From assembly GCF_018069565.1 (NCBI RefSeq), contig NZ_JAGPNL010000004.1, forward strand, positions 310,001 through 374,000: a stretch of DNA of 64,000 nucleotides, read 5' to 3'. The notes under the pieces are model-generated. The model saw only the letters and a list, made by a program, of their open reading frames with translations. It was not told the DNA's origin and did no database searches. The translations under genes were made by a program, and so were the position numbers. Of the stretch, positions 16,380 through 25,364 are shown in pieces. The stretch's first letter is position 1, and every line of letters begins with the position of its first letter. Source of the DNA: Streptomyces tagetis (GTDB lineage Bacteria; Actinomycetota; Actinomycetes; Streptomycetales; Streptomycetaceae).

Positions 16380-17258
16380 ATGCGGCTGTCCCGCAGCAGG
16401 ATCGGAGTCATCGTCCTGTTCGGGGTGATGACCCTGACCCTCTCCGCGCTGGCCTTCCCGGCCCTCGTCGGTGTCGAGCAGCCCGACGGCGACCAGGACC
16501 GGGTCATCGCCAGCACCAAGTACGGGCCGCTCACCGAGGCGGACCGCGACTTCGTGGTCAAGGTGCGGGCCGCCGGGCTCTGGGAGTACCCGCTCGGGGA
16601 GCTGGCGATCGAACGGGGCACCACGAAGGAGATGAAGACGGCCGGCCGGCATCTGGTCGTCGGGCACGCCGGACTCGACGCGATGTGCCTGGAGATCGCC
16701 CCCGAACTGGGCGTCACCCTGCCCAACAGGGCCTCGCCGCAGCAGGAGGGCTTCGTGAAGACGATCAGCTCCAAGCGCGGCGCCGAGTTCGACGAGACCG
16801 CCGTCAACATCATGCGCGTCACCCACGGGCAGATCTTCTCGGTGATCGCCAAGATCCGGGCCAGCACCAAGAACACGCTGGTGCGGCAGCTCGCCGACCT
16901 CGCCAACGACACCGTCCTGGACCACATCACCGTCCTGGAGCAGACCGGCCTGGTCCGCTACGACGAGGTCACCTTCCGGCAGACCGGCCCGGCCAAGCTC
17001 CCCCGGGACCGGGTGACCCCGCCCCCGCCGCAGCCGGGCGAGCAGACCCTCGTGCTCAAGCAGCGGCCCGACCTCAACGTCAACACCGCGGCGCCCACCC
17101 CCTCGCCGGCCCCCTCGGCCCCGCAGGCGCCGGACGCCGCCGAGGCGCCCGAGGCCGTGGGAGCACCGCTCGACCCCGCCGTCCCCGGCACCGGCCCCGT
17201 CGACGCCGTCGACCCGGCGGCGCCCGTCGACCCCGCCGCGCCGGTCACCTCGCCTTGA
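16380..17258 (+). CDS. Secreted or membrane-anchored DUF4142 protein
   Basis: The 292-residue protein has an N-terminal hydrophobic segment (IGVIVLFGVMTLTLSALAFPALV) acting as signal or anchor. A helical, ferritin-like DUF4142 domain follows (about residues 50-205, with RGTTKEMKTAGRHLVVGHAGLDA typical). It ends in a long Pro/Ala-rich C-terminal tail. GGAGG lies 4 bases before ATG 16380. DUF4142 proteins are exported helical bundles of unclear role. The Pro/Ala tail may span peptidoglycan. Confidence 0.85.
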   Translation: MRLSRSRIGVIVLFGVMTLTLSALAFPALVGVEQPDGDQDRVIASTKYGPLTEADRDFVVKVRAAGLWEYPLGELAIERGTTKEMKTAGRHLVVGHAGLDAMCLEIAPELGVTLPNRASPQQEGFVKTISSKRGAEFDETAVNIMRVTHGQIFSVIAKIRASTKNTLVRQLADLANDTVLDHITVLEQTGLVRYDEVTFRQTGPAKLPRDRVTPPPPQPGEQTLVLKQRPDLNVNTAAPTPSPAPSAPQAPDAAEAPEAVGAPLDPAVPGTGPVDAVDPAAPVDPAAPVTSP

Positions 17259-17286
17259 CCACGGCCTGACCTCGCCCCGAACCGGC

Positions 17287-17345
17287 CCGGACCTGGCCCT
17301 GACCGCGCCCGGACCTGGCCCCGACCTGGCCCTGACCGCGCCCCC
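17287..17345. repeat. Imperfect tandem repeat between convergent genes
   Basis: GACCTGGCCCTGACCGCGCCC occurs twice (from about 17290 and 17323), with a partial copy between them. It lies between the DUF4142 gene and the end of ku, and no hairpin of note is seen. Confidence 0.6.
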
Positions 17346-17350
17346 GGGCG

Positions 17351-18487
17351 TCAGGCGCTGCGCCGCCGGGAGGCGGTCTTCTTCGCGGGCGCCTTGGTGC
17401 CGGACTCCTTGGCCGCGGTCCCCCCGGCCGCGGCCTTGCGTCCGCCGCCGCCCTTGCCGGCGCCGGACTTGGCGGTGGACGACTGGGTGGACGACTGGGC
17501 GGTGGCGGACTTGGCGGCGGTCTTCTTCGCGGCCCGCTTCTTCGGCTCCGCCTTCCCCTGCCCGGTCTTCCCCTGCTCCGCCTTGCCCGGCCCGGTCTTC
17601 TTCGCCGCCACCTTCCCGCCGCCGGACGCCTTCTTCGCGCCGGTCCCCCGCCCGGAGGGCTCCTCGCGCTCGGGCAGGGCGTGCACCTCGGCGTCGCCCG
17701 CGCCCTCCTCGCCCCGGGACTCGCGGGCCGCGCGGACGCTGTTCTCCAGGGCCGCCATCAGGTCCAGCACCTTGCCGGACCGGGCCTGCTCGGGCGCCTC
17801 GGGGGGTGCCTCGCCGGCCGCCTTGGCGGCGATGACCTCCTCCAGCGCCTCCCGGTACTCGTCGTGCAGGTCGTCGAGGTCGATCTCCCCGAGGGTGTCC
17901 ATCAGGGCGTCCGCGAGGTCCAGCTCCTGGTCGCGGACGGTGACGTCGGTCTCCGGGGCGACGCCCTCGGGCGCGCGGACCTCGTCCGGCCAGAGCAGCC
18001 CGTGCATGGCGATGGCGTCCCCGACCACCCGCAGCATGCCGAGGCGCTCCCGGCCGCGCAGGGCGAACTTGGCGATGGCGACGCGGTTGCTCCGTTTGAG
18101 CGCCTCGCGCAGCAGCGTGTACGGCTTGGCGGCCGGGGCGCCGCTCGCGGCGAGGTAGTACGCGGAGCCCATCTGGAGCGGGTCGATGCGGTCGCCCGGC
18201 ACGAAGGCGACGATCTCGATGGTCCGGGCCGTGGGGAGGGGCAGGTGGGTGAGGTCCTCGTCGGTGATGGGCACCATGGTGCCGTCGGCGTCCTCGTACG
18301 CCTTGCCGATCTCGCTCTGGGTGACCTCGCGGTCCTCCAGTTCGCAGACCTTGCGGTACCGGATGCGGCCACCGTCCTCCGTGTGGATCTGGCGGAAGGA
18401 GATCGTGTGGCTCTCGGTCGCGTTGACCAGCTTGATCGGGATGCTGACCAGGCCGAACGAGATGGCGCCGTTCCAGATCGATCGCAC
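17351..18487 (-). CDS. ku: Ku DNA end-binding protein
   Basis: A bacterial Ku core (RSIWNGAISFGLVSIPIKL at the start, through about residue 255) is followed by a long Lys/Ala/Gly-rich tail of about 120 residues with KKTA and AKK repeats, as in actinomycete Ku proteins. Ku forms a ring on broken DNA ends and recruits LigD for end joining. The tail adds non-specific DNA binding. AAAGG lies 8 bases before GTG 18487, which leaves the usual start VRSIWNG. It is divergent from the ligD-polymerase gene with a 65-base shared promoter gap. Confidence 0.95.
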   Translation of the reverse strand: MRSIWNGAISFGLVSIPIKLVNATESHTISFRQIHTEDGGRIRYRKVCELEDREVTQSEIGKAYEDADGTMVPITDEDLTHLPLPTARTIEIVAFVPGDRIDPLQMGSAYYLAASGAPAAKPYTLLREALKRSNRVAIAKFALRGRERLGMLRVVGDAIAMHGLLWPDEVRAPEGVAPETDVTVRDQELDLADALMDTLGEIDLDDLHDEYREALEEVIAAKAAGEAPPEAPEQARSGKVLDLMAALENSVRAARESRGEEGAGDAEVHALPEREEPSGRGTGAKKASGGGKVAAKKTGPGKAEQGKTGQGKAEPKKRAAKKTAAKSATAQSSTQSSTAKSGAGKGGGGRKAAAGGTAAKESGTKAPAKKTASRRRSA

Positions 18488-18552
18488 GTGGAGCACCTTT
18501 CCCTTCCCGCACCACAGGGCGTTTTGTCCCGGTTCCGTGAGATTCTCATGGT

Positions 18553-19434
18553 ATGGCGCCTATCACGGAGGTGGAGGGGCGGCGGGTGGCCCTCAGCAAT
18601 CTGGACAAGGTGCTGTACCCCGCGACCGGCCTCACCAAGGGCGAGCTGCTGCATTACCACGCGACGGCCGCCGGGGTGCTCCTGCCGCACCTGCGCGACC
18701 GCCCGCTCTCCTTCCTGCGCTACCCGGACGGGCCGGACGGCGAGCTGTTCTTCACCAAGAACGTGCCGCCCGGTACGCCCGGCTGGGTCACCACGACGCG
18801 GGTCGCCCGTTCGGAGGGCCCGGCGCGGATGGTGCTGGTGCAGGACCTGGCCAGCCTGATGTGGGCGGCGAACCTGGTGACCGAGTTCCACACCCACCAG
18901 TGGCTCGCGGACACCCCCGACGAGGCGGACCGGCTCGTCTTCGACCTCGACCCCGGCCCGCCGGCCACCGTCGTGGAGTGCTGCGAGGTGGCGCTGTGGC
19001 TGCGGGAGCGGCTGGCGGCGGACGGCGTCGAGGCGTACGCCAAGACCTCCGGCGCGAAGGGGCTGCACCTGCTGGCCGGGGTGCGCGGGTCGTCGCCGCA
19101 GCGGGTCACCGAGTACGCGAAGGAGCTGGCCGTGGCGGCGGAGCGGGCCCTTCCGGAGCGGGTGGTGCACCGGATGACCCGGAGCCTGCGGCCGGGGAAG
19201 GTCTTCGTCGACTGGTCCCAGAACGCGGCCCGCAAGACGACGGCCGCCCCCTACACCGTGCGGGCCCGCGCCGAGCCGGCCGTCTCCACGCCGGTGACCT
19301 GGGCGGAGGTGGCGGCGTGCCGGAGCCCCGGGGAACTGGTCTTCCGGACGGAGGACGTCCTGGCCCGGGTGCGGGACCACGGGGACCTGCTGGCCCCGCT
19401 GCTGGACCGGGAGCGGGCCGCCGCCCTGCCCTGA
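18553..19434 (+). CDS. ligD-pol: LigD-type polymerase/primase domain protein
   Basis: The 293-residue stand-alone polymerase domain has LSNLDKVLYP near the N terminus, the catalytic acidic motif VFDLDPG (about residue 133), KTSGAKGLHL and the third acidic motif VFVDWSQN. It fills gaps during end joining and can add ribonucleotides. The ligase domain must be on a separate gene, which is normal in Streptomyces. The divergent pairing with ku supports the role. Confidence 0.93.
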   Translation: MAPITEVEGRRVALSNLDKVLYPATGLTKGELLHYHATAAGVLLPHLRDRPLSFLRYPDGPDGELFFTKNVPPGTPGWVTTTRVARSEGPARMVLVQDLASLMWAANLVTEFHTHQWLADTPDEADRLVFDLDPGPPATVVECCEVALWLRERLAADGVEAYAKTSGAKGLHLLAGVRGSSPQRVTEYAKELAVAAERALPERVVHRMTRSLRPGKVFVDWSQNAARKTTAAPYTVRARAEPAVSTPVTWAEVAACRSPGELVFRTEDVLARVRDHGDLLAPLLDRERAAALP

Positions 19435-19590
19435 GCGGGGGTGTCGCAGGACGCCGGGACCCCGGCCTGTGGCCGGTCGTACGGGGTGCTGCGGAGGCGG
19501 GAACCGGGCTACGGTGGAACGGAGTTGGGCGTCGGTGCGCGAGGTGGGCCGCCGGGCGGGTGCCGGGCGGACACGGATGCGGAGGTGCCG

Positions 19591-20097
19591 GTGCGTACCC
19601 CTGGCAGGAGTCCTGATGTCCCGGCCCCGGGCAGCCCCTGGAGCGAGATCGTGCCGGGGCTGTGGATGGGCGGGCACGAGTTCCGGCGGCGGGCCGGGCG
19701 GCTGGAGTTCGCCGTGGTGCGGGACGAGTTCGACCTGGTGCAGAGCCTGCTGCGGCTGCCCGGACACGGTCCCGCCCCGGGCGTGGGGCACCAGGTGTGG
19801 CCGATCCCGGACGGGCCGCTGGACGGCACCCAGCTCGCGGGTGTGATCCGGCTGGCGCAGGCCGCCGACGAGGCCCTGGAGGAGGGGCGCCGGGTGCTGG
19901 TCCGCTGCTACCACGGCTACAACCGCTCCGGCCTGGTCGTCGCCCAGGTGCTGATCCGCCGGGGCGGCAGCGCCGAGGACGCGATCCGGCTGATCCGGTC
20001 CCGCCGCTCGCCCTGGGCGCTGCACAACGAGCTGTTCGCCGCCTACCTGCGGGCCGGGCTGGCCACCGCCCGGCTGCTGGAGGAACTGGCCGAGTAG
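19591..20097 (+). CDS. Dual-specificity/tyrosine phosphatase-like protein
   Basis: The 168-residue protein contains VRCYHGYNRSG, a CX5R phosphatase signature with the nucleophile Cys and Arg both present. The residue before the Cys is Arg where His is usual. A possible general acid Asp lies in PIPDGPLDG. GGAGG sits 5 bases before GTG 19591. Longer upstream reading is open but lacks a ribosome site. It could dephosphorylate proteins or small molecules, and the partner is unknown. Confidence 0.8.
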   Translation: MRTPGRSPDVPAPGSPWSEIVPGLWMGGHEFRRRAGRLEFAVVRDEFDLVQSLLRLPGHGPAPGVGHQVWPIPDGPLDGTQLAGVIRLAQAADEALEEGRRVLVRCYHGYNRSGLVVAQVLIRRGGSAEDAIRLIRSRRSPWALHNELFAAYLRAGLATARLLEELAE

Positions 20098-20179
20098 CCC
20101 GGCGCCGGACGCGACCCCACGGGCGCGAGGGGCGTCCGCGACGGACGGGACCCTCCCGGCCCCCTCCCGGCCCCCTCCG

Positions 20180-20263
20180 GGCTTTCCTTCCAGCTTTCCT
20201 TCCAGCTTTTCTCCCGGCTTCTGCCCCAGCTTTCGTCCCGGCTTTTGTCCCGGTTTTCTCCGC
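20180..20263. repeat. Seven tandem copies of a 12-bp pyrimidine-rich unit, followed by a hairpin
   Basis: Units of the form (A/G)GCTTT(C/T)NTCCC repeat with exact 12-bp period from 20180. They are pyrimidine-rich on the plus strand. At the end CTCCGC (20258-20263) pairs with GCGGAG (20269-20274), a likely terminator for the phosphatase gene. Bases 20098-20438 otherwise contain no gene. Confidence 0.75.
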
Positions 20264-20438
20264 GCGAAGCGGAGGGGGATCTCTCATCTCCTGTCGCCGT
20301 GTCACCGGTCCGTGACAGCGTTGTCCGGGTGCGTCGACGCGGGCACCCCTGGGGGTCCGGACCCCGTCATAGTGGTCGAGCGACCTACGGAAAGCCGCTC
20401 GGCTTCGGTCTCAACTACCGGTCACCTAAGGGGATTTC

Positions 20439-21089
20439 ATGTCCAGCATCCGCCGCAAGGCCCTCCTCGTCTCCGCCGCCGTCCTCAGCGGCGCCCTGCT
20501 GATGACCGCCTGCGAGGACGGCGACACCGGCGCGGCGCAGGACTCCTCGTCGACCGCCCCCTCCGGCCAGAGCGACGGCAAGGGCTCCGGCGCGAAGGAC
20601 GAGGGCGCCAAGGACACCGACGGGACCGGGGGGACGGGTGAGGGGGCCGGTTCGGGTGCCGACACCGGTGACGGCGGGCGGGCGCCGGTCGAGCAGGTCT
20701 GCGGCGCCAACGACATCTCCTGGAGCACCCGCTCCGAGACCCAGGCCGGCGGCTACATCCTCGTCATGGCGAAGGCCAAGTCCGGGATCACCTGCTACCT
20801 GCCCGCCGGACTCCCGGTCGTGGCCTTCGGCTCCGACGGCACCGAGGCCGGCCCCGCCGAGCAGTCCGTCGGCGACCAGATCAAGCTGAGCGGCAACACC
20901 ACCGCCTACGCCGGGGTGAACCCGAAGACCACCAACAACGACTACGGCAAGGAACTGGAGCACATCATCGTCGCCGTCGGCCAGGACGACCCGAACCCGG
21001 TCTCCCTCAAGGTCGGCACCATCACCGTCGACAAGCCCATCGTCACCAACTGGCACACCGTCCCGGCCGACGCCGTCCCCTTCAGCTAG
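20439..21089 (+). CDS. Lipoprotein, probably DUF4232 family
   Basis: The 216-residue protein has a lipoprotein signal peptide ending LLMTAC at the lipobox (Cys near residue 24). A Gly/Ser/Asp-rich linker runs to about residue 80. A beta-rich domain with two Cys (QVCGAND and ITCYLPAG) resembles the DUF4232 fold. It is anchored outside the cytoplasmic membrane and its function is unknown. The upstream gap 20275-20438 holds its promoter, which I could not place. Confidence 0.8.
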   Translation: MSSIRRKALLVSAAVLSGALLMTACEDGDTGAAQDSSSTAPSGQSDGKGSGAKDEGAKDTDGTGGTGEGAGSGADTGDGGRAPVEQVCGANDISWSTRSETQAGGYILVMAKAKSGITCYLPAGLPVVAFGSDGTEAGPAEQSVGDQIKLSGNTTAYAGVNPKTTNNDYGKELEHIIVAVGQDDPNPVSLKVGTITVDKPIVTNWHTVPADAVPFS

Positions 21090-21225
21090 GGCGCTTCGGC
21101 CAGGACGAGCGGGCCTCCCCCGGACGGAGCAGTGGGGCGGGCGGGGCGGGGCGGGCGCTCTTAGGGTGGCGCTCAGTCGTGTCCGGCAGGCCGCCTGCCC
21201 GGCGTCCGGCCCCCGGGAGGTCCCC

Positions 21226-21339
21226 ATGCCGCTGCTGCTCTCGCGTCCCGCCGCCCCGCCGCGGGCGCCCGGCCGGGTCCTCGGCGTGGCCGGGGGCGCC
21301 CGGTACGGCGGTCCGGGGCCGCGAGGGCGCCGGTGGTGA
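21226..21339 (+). CDS. Possible 37-codon small ORF upstream of the FtsW/RodA gene
   Basis: GGGAGG is placed 5 bases before ATG 21226, and the frame runs 37 codons (MPLLLSRPAAPP...) to TGA 21337-21339. It ends 37 bases before the next start. The peptide is Pro/Arg/Gly-rich with no known motif. The good ribosome site is the only support. It could be a leader peptide or chance. Confidence 0.25.
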   Translation: MPLLLSRPAAPPRAPGRVLGVAGGARYGGPGPRGRRW

Positions 21340-21376
21340 GGGACGGGGGACCCCGTCCCACGGCCGCGTCCCGGGC

Positions 21377-22756
21377 ATGAACAAGACCGGTCCCGGACCC
21401 GGGATCACCGTGGCGGCGGCCGACGCGCCCCCGCCCGCCGCCCGTCTCCCCCGGCGCCGCGGTGTCGAACTCGCCCTCATCGTCCTCGCCGTCCTGCTCT
21501 CGGTCTTCGGCTACTGCAACGTCGGCCTCGCCGTGCGGGGCTCCGTGCCGCCGGGCGCCGCCGGGTACGGCGCCGGGCTCGGCGTGCTGGCGCTGCTCGC
21601 CCACGCGGCGGTGCGGCTGCGCGCCCCGTACGCCGATCCGCTGCTGCTGCCGATCGGCGTACTGCTCAACGGGCTCGGCCTGGTGCTCATCTACCGGCTC
21701 GACCTGGAGACCCCGCGCGACGCCGCGGCCCCGACCCAACTGGTGTGGTCGACGCTGGGCGTCGGGCTGTTCACCGTCGTCGTGCTGCTGCTGCGCGACC
21801 ACCGGGTGCTCCAGCGCTACGCGTACGTCTCGGTCGCCGCCGCCCTCGTGCTGCTCACGCTGCCGATCCTGTTCCCGGCGGTCAACGGCGCCCGGATCTG
21901 GCTGCGGATCGCGGGCTTCTCCATCCAGCCCGGCGAGTTCGCCAAGGTGCTCCTCGCCGTCTTCTTCGCCGCGTACCTGGCCGCGAACCGCGGCGCGCTG
22001 GCGTACGCGGGGCGCCGGGTGTGGCGGCTGAAGGTGCCGACCGGGCGGGTGCTCGGCCCGATCGTCGCCGTGTGGCTGGTCAGCGTCGGCGTCCTGGTGC
22101 TGGAGCGCGACCTCGGCACCTCGCTGCTCTTCTTCGGCCTCTTCGTCGTCCTGCTCTACGTCGCCACCGGCCGCACCGGCTGGATCGCGGTGGGCCTGCT
22201 GCTCGCCGCGCTGGGCGCGGTCGCCGTGGGGTGGCTGGAACCGCACGTGCACAGCCGGGTCGAGGACTGGCTGCACCCCTTCGCCTCCATCGAGGCCGGC
22301 CGCGGCCCCAACCAGCTCGCCCAGTCGCTGTTCGCCTTCGCGGCGGGCGGGGTGACCGGGACGGGGCTCGGCCTCGGCCACTCGGTGCTCATCGGCTTCG
22401 CCACCAAGTCCGACTTCATCCTCGCCACGGCCGGCGAGGAGCTGGGCTTCCTCGGCCTGACCGCCCTCTTCCTGCTCTACGGGCTGCTGGTGGAGCGCGG
22501 TCTGCGGGCGGGCCTCGCCGTGCGCGACCCCTTCGGCCGGCTGCTCGCGGTCGGCCTGTCCTCGCTGGTGGCGCTCCAGGTGTTCGTCATCGCGGGCGGG
22601 GTGATGGGGCTGATCCCGCTGACCGGCATGGCGATGCCGTTCCTGGCCCAGGGCGGCTCCTCGGTCGTCACCAACTGGGCGATCGTGGCCCTGCTGATCC
22701 GGATCAGCCACGCGGCCCGCGTCCAGGGCGCATCGCCCCAGGGGCCGCGGCCGTGA
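21377..22756 (+). CDS. SEDS-family peptidoglycan polymerase (FtsW/RodA/SpoVE type)
   Basis: The 459-residue integral membrane protein has about ten hydrophobic segments. It carries NGARIWLRIAGFSIQPGEFAKV, the SEDS signature after segment IV, and the C-terminal LPLTGMAMPFLAQGGSS-like motif (seen as LIPLTGMAMPFLAQGGSS). SEDS proteins polymerise lipid II with a class B PBP partner. Its stop overlaps the PBP start (GTGA), so the two are made together. The N-terminal extension before the first membrane segment is Pro/Ala-rich. It is probably a secondary SEDS/PBP pair, separate from the division genes. Confidence 0.92.
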   Translation: MNKTGPGPGITVAAADAPPPAARLPRRRGVELALIVLAVLLSVFGYCNVGLAVRGSVPPGAAGYGAGLGVLALLAHAAVRLRAPYADPLLLPIGVLLNGLGLVLIYRLDLETPRDAAAPTQLVWSTLGVGLFTVVVLLLRDHRVLQRYAYVSVAAALVLLTLPILFPAVNGARIWLRIAGFSIQPGEFAKVLLAVFFAAYLAANRGALAYAGRRVWRLKVPTGRVLGPIVAVWLVSVGVLVLERDLGTSLLFFGLFVVLLYVATGRTGWIAVGLLLAALGAVAVGWLEPHVHSRVEDWLHPFASIEAGRGPNQLAQSLFAFAAGGVTGTGLGLGHSVLIGFATKSDFILATAGEELGFLGLTALFLLYGLLVERGLRAGLAVRDPFGRLLAVGLSSLVALQVFVIAGGVMGLIPLTGMAMPFLAQGGSSVVTNWAIVALLIRISHAARVQGASPQGPRP

Positions 22757-24210
22757 CCCGCAACATCCGGCACGCGGCGGTCTTCTGCGCCCTGCTGCTG
22801 GTGGCGCTGGTGGTGAACGCCGCCCGGGTGCAGCTCGTCCGGGGCCCCGAGTTCGACGGGAACCCGGCCAACCGACGGCCGGACATCGCCCGCTACGGGC
22901 AGCCGCGCGGCGACATCCGGGTCGGCGGCGAGCCGGTCACCGGCTCCCGGGACACCGGGGAGCACCTGCGGTACGAACGGACGTACACCGAAGGGCCGTT
23001 GTACGCGCCGGTCACCGGCTTCGCCTCGCAGGCGTACGGGACCACGCTGCTGGAGCACGCGGAGGACGGGCTGCTCTCCGGCGCCGACCCGGCGCTCGCG
23101 CCGATTCCCCTGTGGAACGACGTGACGGGCTTCGGCAACGCCGGCGGCAGCGTGGAGACGACGATCCACGCCGGGGCGCAGCGGGCCGCGTTCGAGGGGC
23201 TCGGCGGCCACAAGGGGGCGGTGGCGGCGATCGAGCCCGCGACCGGCCGCGTCCTCGCGCTGGTGTCCACCCCGTCCTACGACCCGCAGCACCTGTCCGG
23301 CAACGGGGCCGCCGTGAAGCGGGCCTGGGAGCGGCTGACCGGCGATCCGGACAAGCCGATGCTCAACCGGGCGGTGCGCCAGACCTATCCGCCGGGGTCG
23401 ACGTTCAAGGTGGTGACCGCGGCGGCGGCGCTGGACGCGGGGGTCGTCTCCGACCTGGACGCGCCGACCGTCTCCCCGGACCCGTACACGCTGCCGGGGA
23501 CGCGGACCCGGCTGACCAACGAGTCGGAGGGGTGCCGCGACGCCTCGCTGCGGGAGGCGTTCGAGTGGTCCTGCAACACGGTCTTCGCCAAGCTCGGCGT
23601 GGACGTGGGGGTGGCGGACATGGCGGCCACGGCGGAGGCGTTCGGCTTCAACGACGACGGGCTGCGGGTGCCGTTCTCGGTGGCGCGGAGCACCTTCGAC
23701 ACCTCGGTGGACCGGGCGCAGCTCGGGCTGTCGTCGATCGGGCAGTACAACACGCGGGCCACGCCGCTCCAGATGGCGATGGTGGCGGCGGCGGTGGCGA
23801 ACGGGGGGCAGGCGCGGACGCCGTACCTGGTGGAGCGGACGGTGCGGGCGGGCGGCGCGGTGGTGGCGACGTCCGGTTCGAGCCCGGCGCGGGAGGTGAT
23901 GAGCCCGGCGACCGCGGCGCGGCTGGCGGAGCTGATGCGGGGCGTGGTGGAGAACGGCACGGGCGCCAACGCGGCGATCCCGGGCGCGGTCGTCGGCGGC
24001 AAGACCGGGACCGCGCAGCACGGGGTGGGCAACTCCGGTACGCCGTACGCCTGGTTCGTCTCGTGGGCGCGGGGCGGGCAGGACGCGGAGCCGCGGGTCG
24101 CCGTGGCGGTGGTGGTGGAGGGCAGGGCGGCGGACCGGGGGGAGATCAGCGGGGGCGGGCTGGCGGCGCCGGTCGCGCGGGCGGTGATGGCGGCGGTGCT
24201 CGGCTCCTGA
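22753..24210 (+). CDS. Class B penicillin-binding protein (PbpA-like transpeptidase)
   Basis: The 485-residue protein has one N-terminal membrane segment (AAVFCALLLVALVVNAARV) and the three transpeptidase motifs in order: SxxK in PPGSTFKVV (the active Ser), SxN in EWSCNTVF and KTG in VGGKTGTAQ. It cross-links peptidoglycan made by the SEDS polymerase of the overlapping upstream gene. The length fits mycobacterial PbpA. This pair occurs widely in Streptomyces and may act in growth or sporulation septation. Confidence 0.93.
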   Translation: MTRNIRHAAVFCALLLVALVVNAARVQLVRGPEFDGNPANRRPDIARYGQPRGDIRVGGEPVTGSRDTGEHLRYERTYTEGPLYAPVTGFASQAYGTTLLEHAEDGLLSGADPALAPIPLWNDVTGFGNAGGSVETTIHAGAQRAAFEGLGGHKGAVAAIEPATGRVLALVSTPSYDPQHLSGNGAAVKRAWERLTGDPDKPMLNRAVRQTYPPGSTFKVVTAAAALDAGVVSDLDAPTVSPDPYTLPGTRTRLTNESEGCRDASLREAFEWSCNTVFAKLGVDVGVADMAATAEAFGFNDDGLRVPFSVARSTFDTSVDRAQLGLSSIGQYNTRATPLQMAMVAAAVANGGQARTPYLVERTVRAGGAVVATSGSSPAREVMSPATAARLAELMRGVVENGTGANAAIPGAVVGGKTGTAQHGVGNSGTPYAWFVSWARGGQDAEPRVAVAVVVEGRAADRGEISGGGLAAPVARAVMAAVLGS

Positions 24211-24278
24211 GCGGGGGCGGCGGAGGCGGCGGGGCGCGGCCCGGGGTCGCTCGCGGTCGACAAGTCGTGCGCGGGGGA

Positions 24279-24316
24279 TTGACGGTCTTGCTGACAGGCA
24301 GTCTCATAAGACCAGT
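24279..24316 (+). promoter_or_regulatory. Candidate promoter with inverted repeat upstream of the diiron gene
   Basis: TTGACG at 24279-24284 resembles a -35 box, with TCTCAT/CATAAG about 17-20 bases later. GGTCTT (24284-24289) and AAGACC (near 24308-24313) form a 6-bp inverted repeat over the spacer. It could be an operator for the TetR gene two genes down, though the link is inferred. Confidence 0.4.
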
Positions 24317-24387
24317 GAGTGACCGCGGGTAACCCGACGCGATCCGGACACCGCTCCGGACGCCGCCGTACACGAGGTGGGACAGCC

Positions 24388-25326
24388 ATGACGACCCTGA
24401 CGGAAGCCGACGCGCTCGGCGGCCTGCGCGACGCGCTCGGCCTGCTCAAGGACCGGGAGCAGGTGGCCGAACGGCTGCTCGACTCTTCCGCCAAGCACTC
24501 GTTCGACCCCGACAAGGAACTGGACTGGGACGCGCCCTTCGAGGAGGGCAAGTGGTTCTGGCCGCCGGAGCTGGTGTCGCTCTACGACACGCCCCTGTGG
24601 AAGCGGATGGGCGAGGAGCAGCGCATCCTGCTCTCCCGGCACGAGGCCGCCGCGCTCGCCTCGCTCGGCATCTGGTTCGAGCTGATCCTCATGCAGCTCC
24701 TGCTGCGGCACGTCTACGACAAGTCGGCGACCAGCGCCCACGTGCGCTACGCGCTCACCGAGATCGAGGACGAGTGCCGCCACTCGAAGATGTTCGCCCG
24801 GCTGATCACCCGCGGCGACACCCCCTGGTACCCGGTGAGCCCGCTCCACCAGCAGCTCGGGCGCCTCTTCAAGACGGTCTCCACCACCCCCGGCTCCTTC
24901 ACCGCCACGCTCCTCGGCGAGGAGGTGCTGGACTGGATGCAGCGCCTGGCCTTCCCCGACGAGCGGGTCCAGCCGCTGATCCGGGGCGTCACGCGCATCC
25001 ACGTGGTGGAGGAGGCCCGCCACGTCCGCTACGCCCGCGAGGAGCTGCGCCGCCAGATGCTGACGGCCCCGAAGTGGTCCCGGGAGTTCACCCGGGTCAC
25101 CTCCGGCGAGTTCGCCCGCGTCTTCTCCGTCGCCTTCGTCAACCCCGAGGTCTACACCAACGTCGGCCTGGACAAGCGGGAGGCGACGGCGCAGGCCAGG
25201 GCCAGCGGCCACCGCCGCGAGGTGATGCAGACCGGGGCGAAGCGCCTCACCGACTTCCTCGACGACATCGGCGTCCTGCGGGGCGTCGGGCGCCGGCTGT
25301 GGAAGTCGTCGGGGCTGCTGGCCTAG
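24388..25326 (+). CDS. AurF-family diiron oxygenase-like protein
   Basis: This 312-residue helical protein has paired iron-ligand motifs: HEAAALASLGIWFE, EIEDECRHSKMF (an ExxxxxH arrangement) and VVEEARHVRYAREEL (EExRH). This pattern is shared with AurF-type arylamine N-oxygenases and relatives. ATG 24388 follows a GAGGTGGG site. Many Streptomyces carry such a protein as a single gene before a TetR regulator, with no amine biosynthesis genes nearby, and the substrate is unknown. Confidence 0.82.
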   Translation: MTTLTEADALGGLRDALGLLKDREQVAERLLDSSAKHSFDPDKELDWDAPFEEGKWFWPPELVSLYDTPLWKRMGEEQRILLSRHEAAALASLGIWFELILMQLLLRHVYDKSATSAHVRYALTEIEDECRHSKMFARLITRGDTPWYPVSPLHQQLGRLFKTVSTTPGSFTATLLGEEVLDWMQRLAFPDERVQPLIRGVTRIHVVEEARHVRYAREELRRQMLTAPKWSREFTRVTSGEFARVFSVAFVNPEVYTNVGLDKREATAQARASGHRREVMQTGAKRLTDFLDDIGVLRGVGRRLWKSSGLLA

Positions 25327-25364
25327 ACCGGGCGGCTCGAAGGGCACCGGATACCCTGCGGGGC

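Noticed and set aside
24388..25326. Assignment as a p-aminobenzoate N-oxygenase
   Set aside because: Only the iron ligands can be recognised. No amine or nitro pathway genes are nearby, so the substrate is left open.
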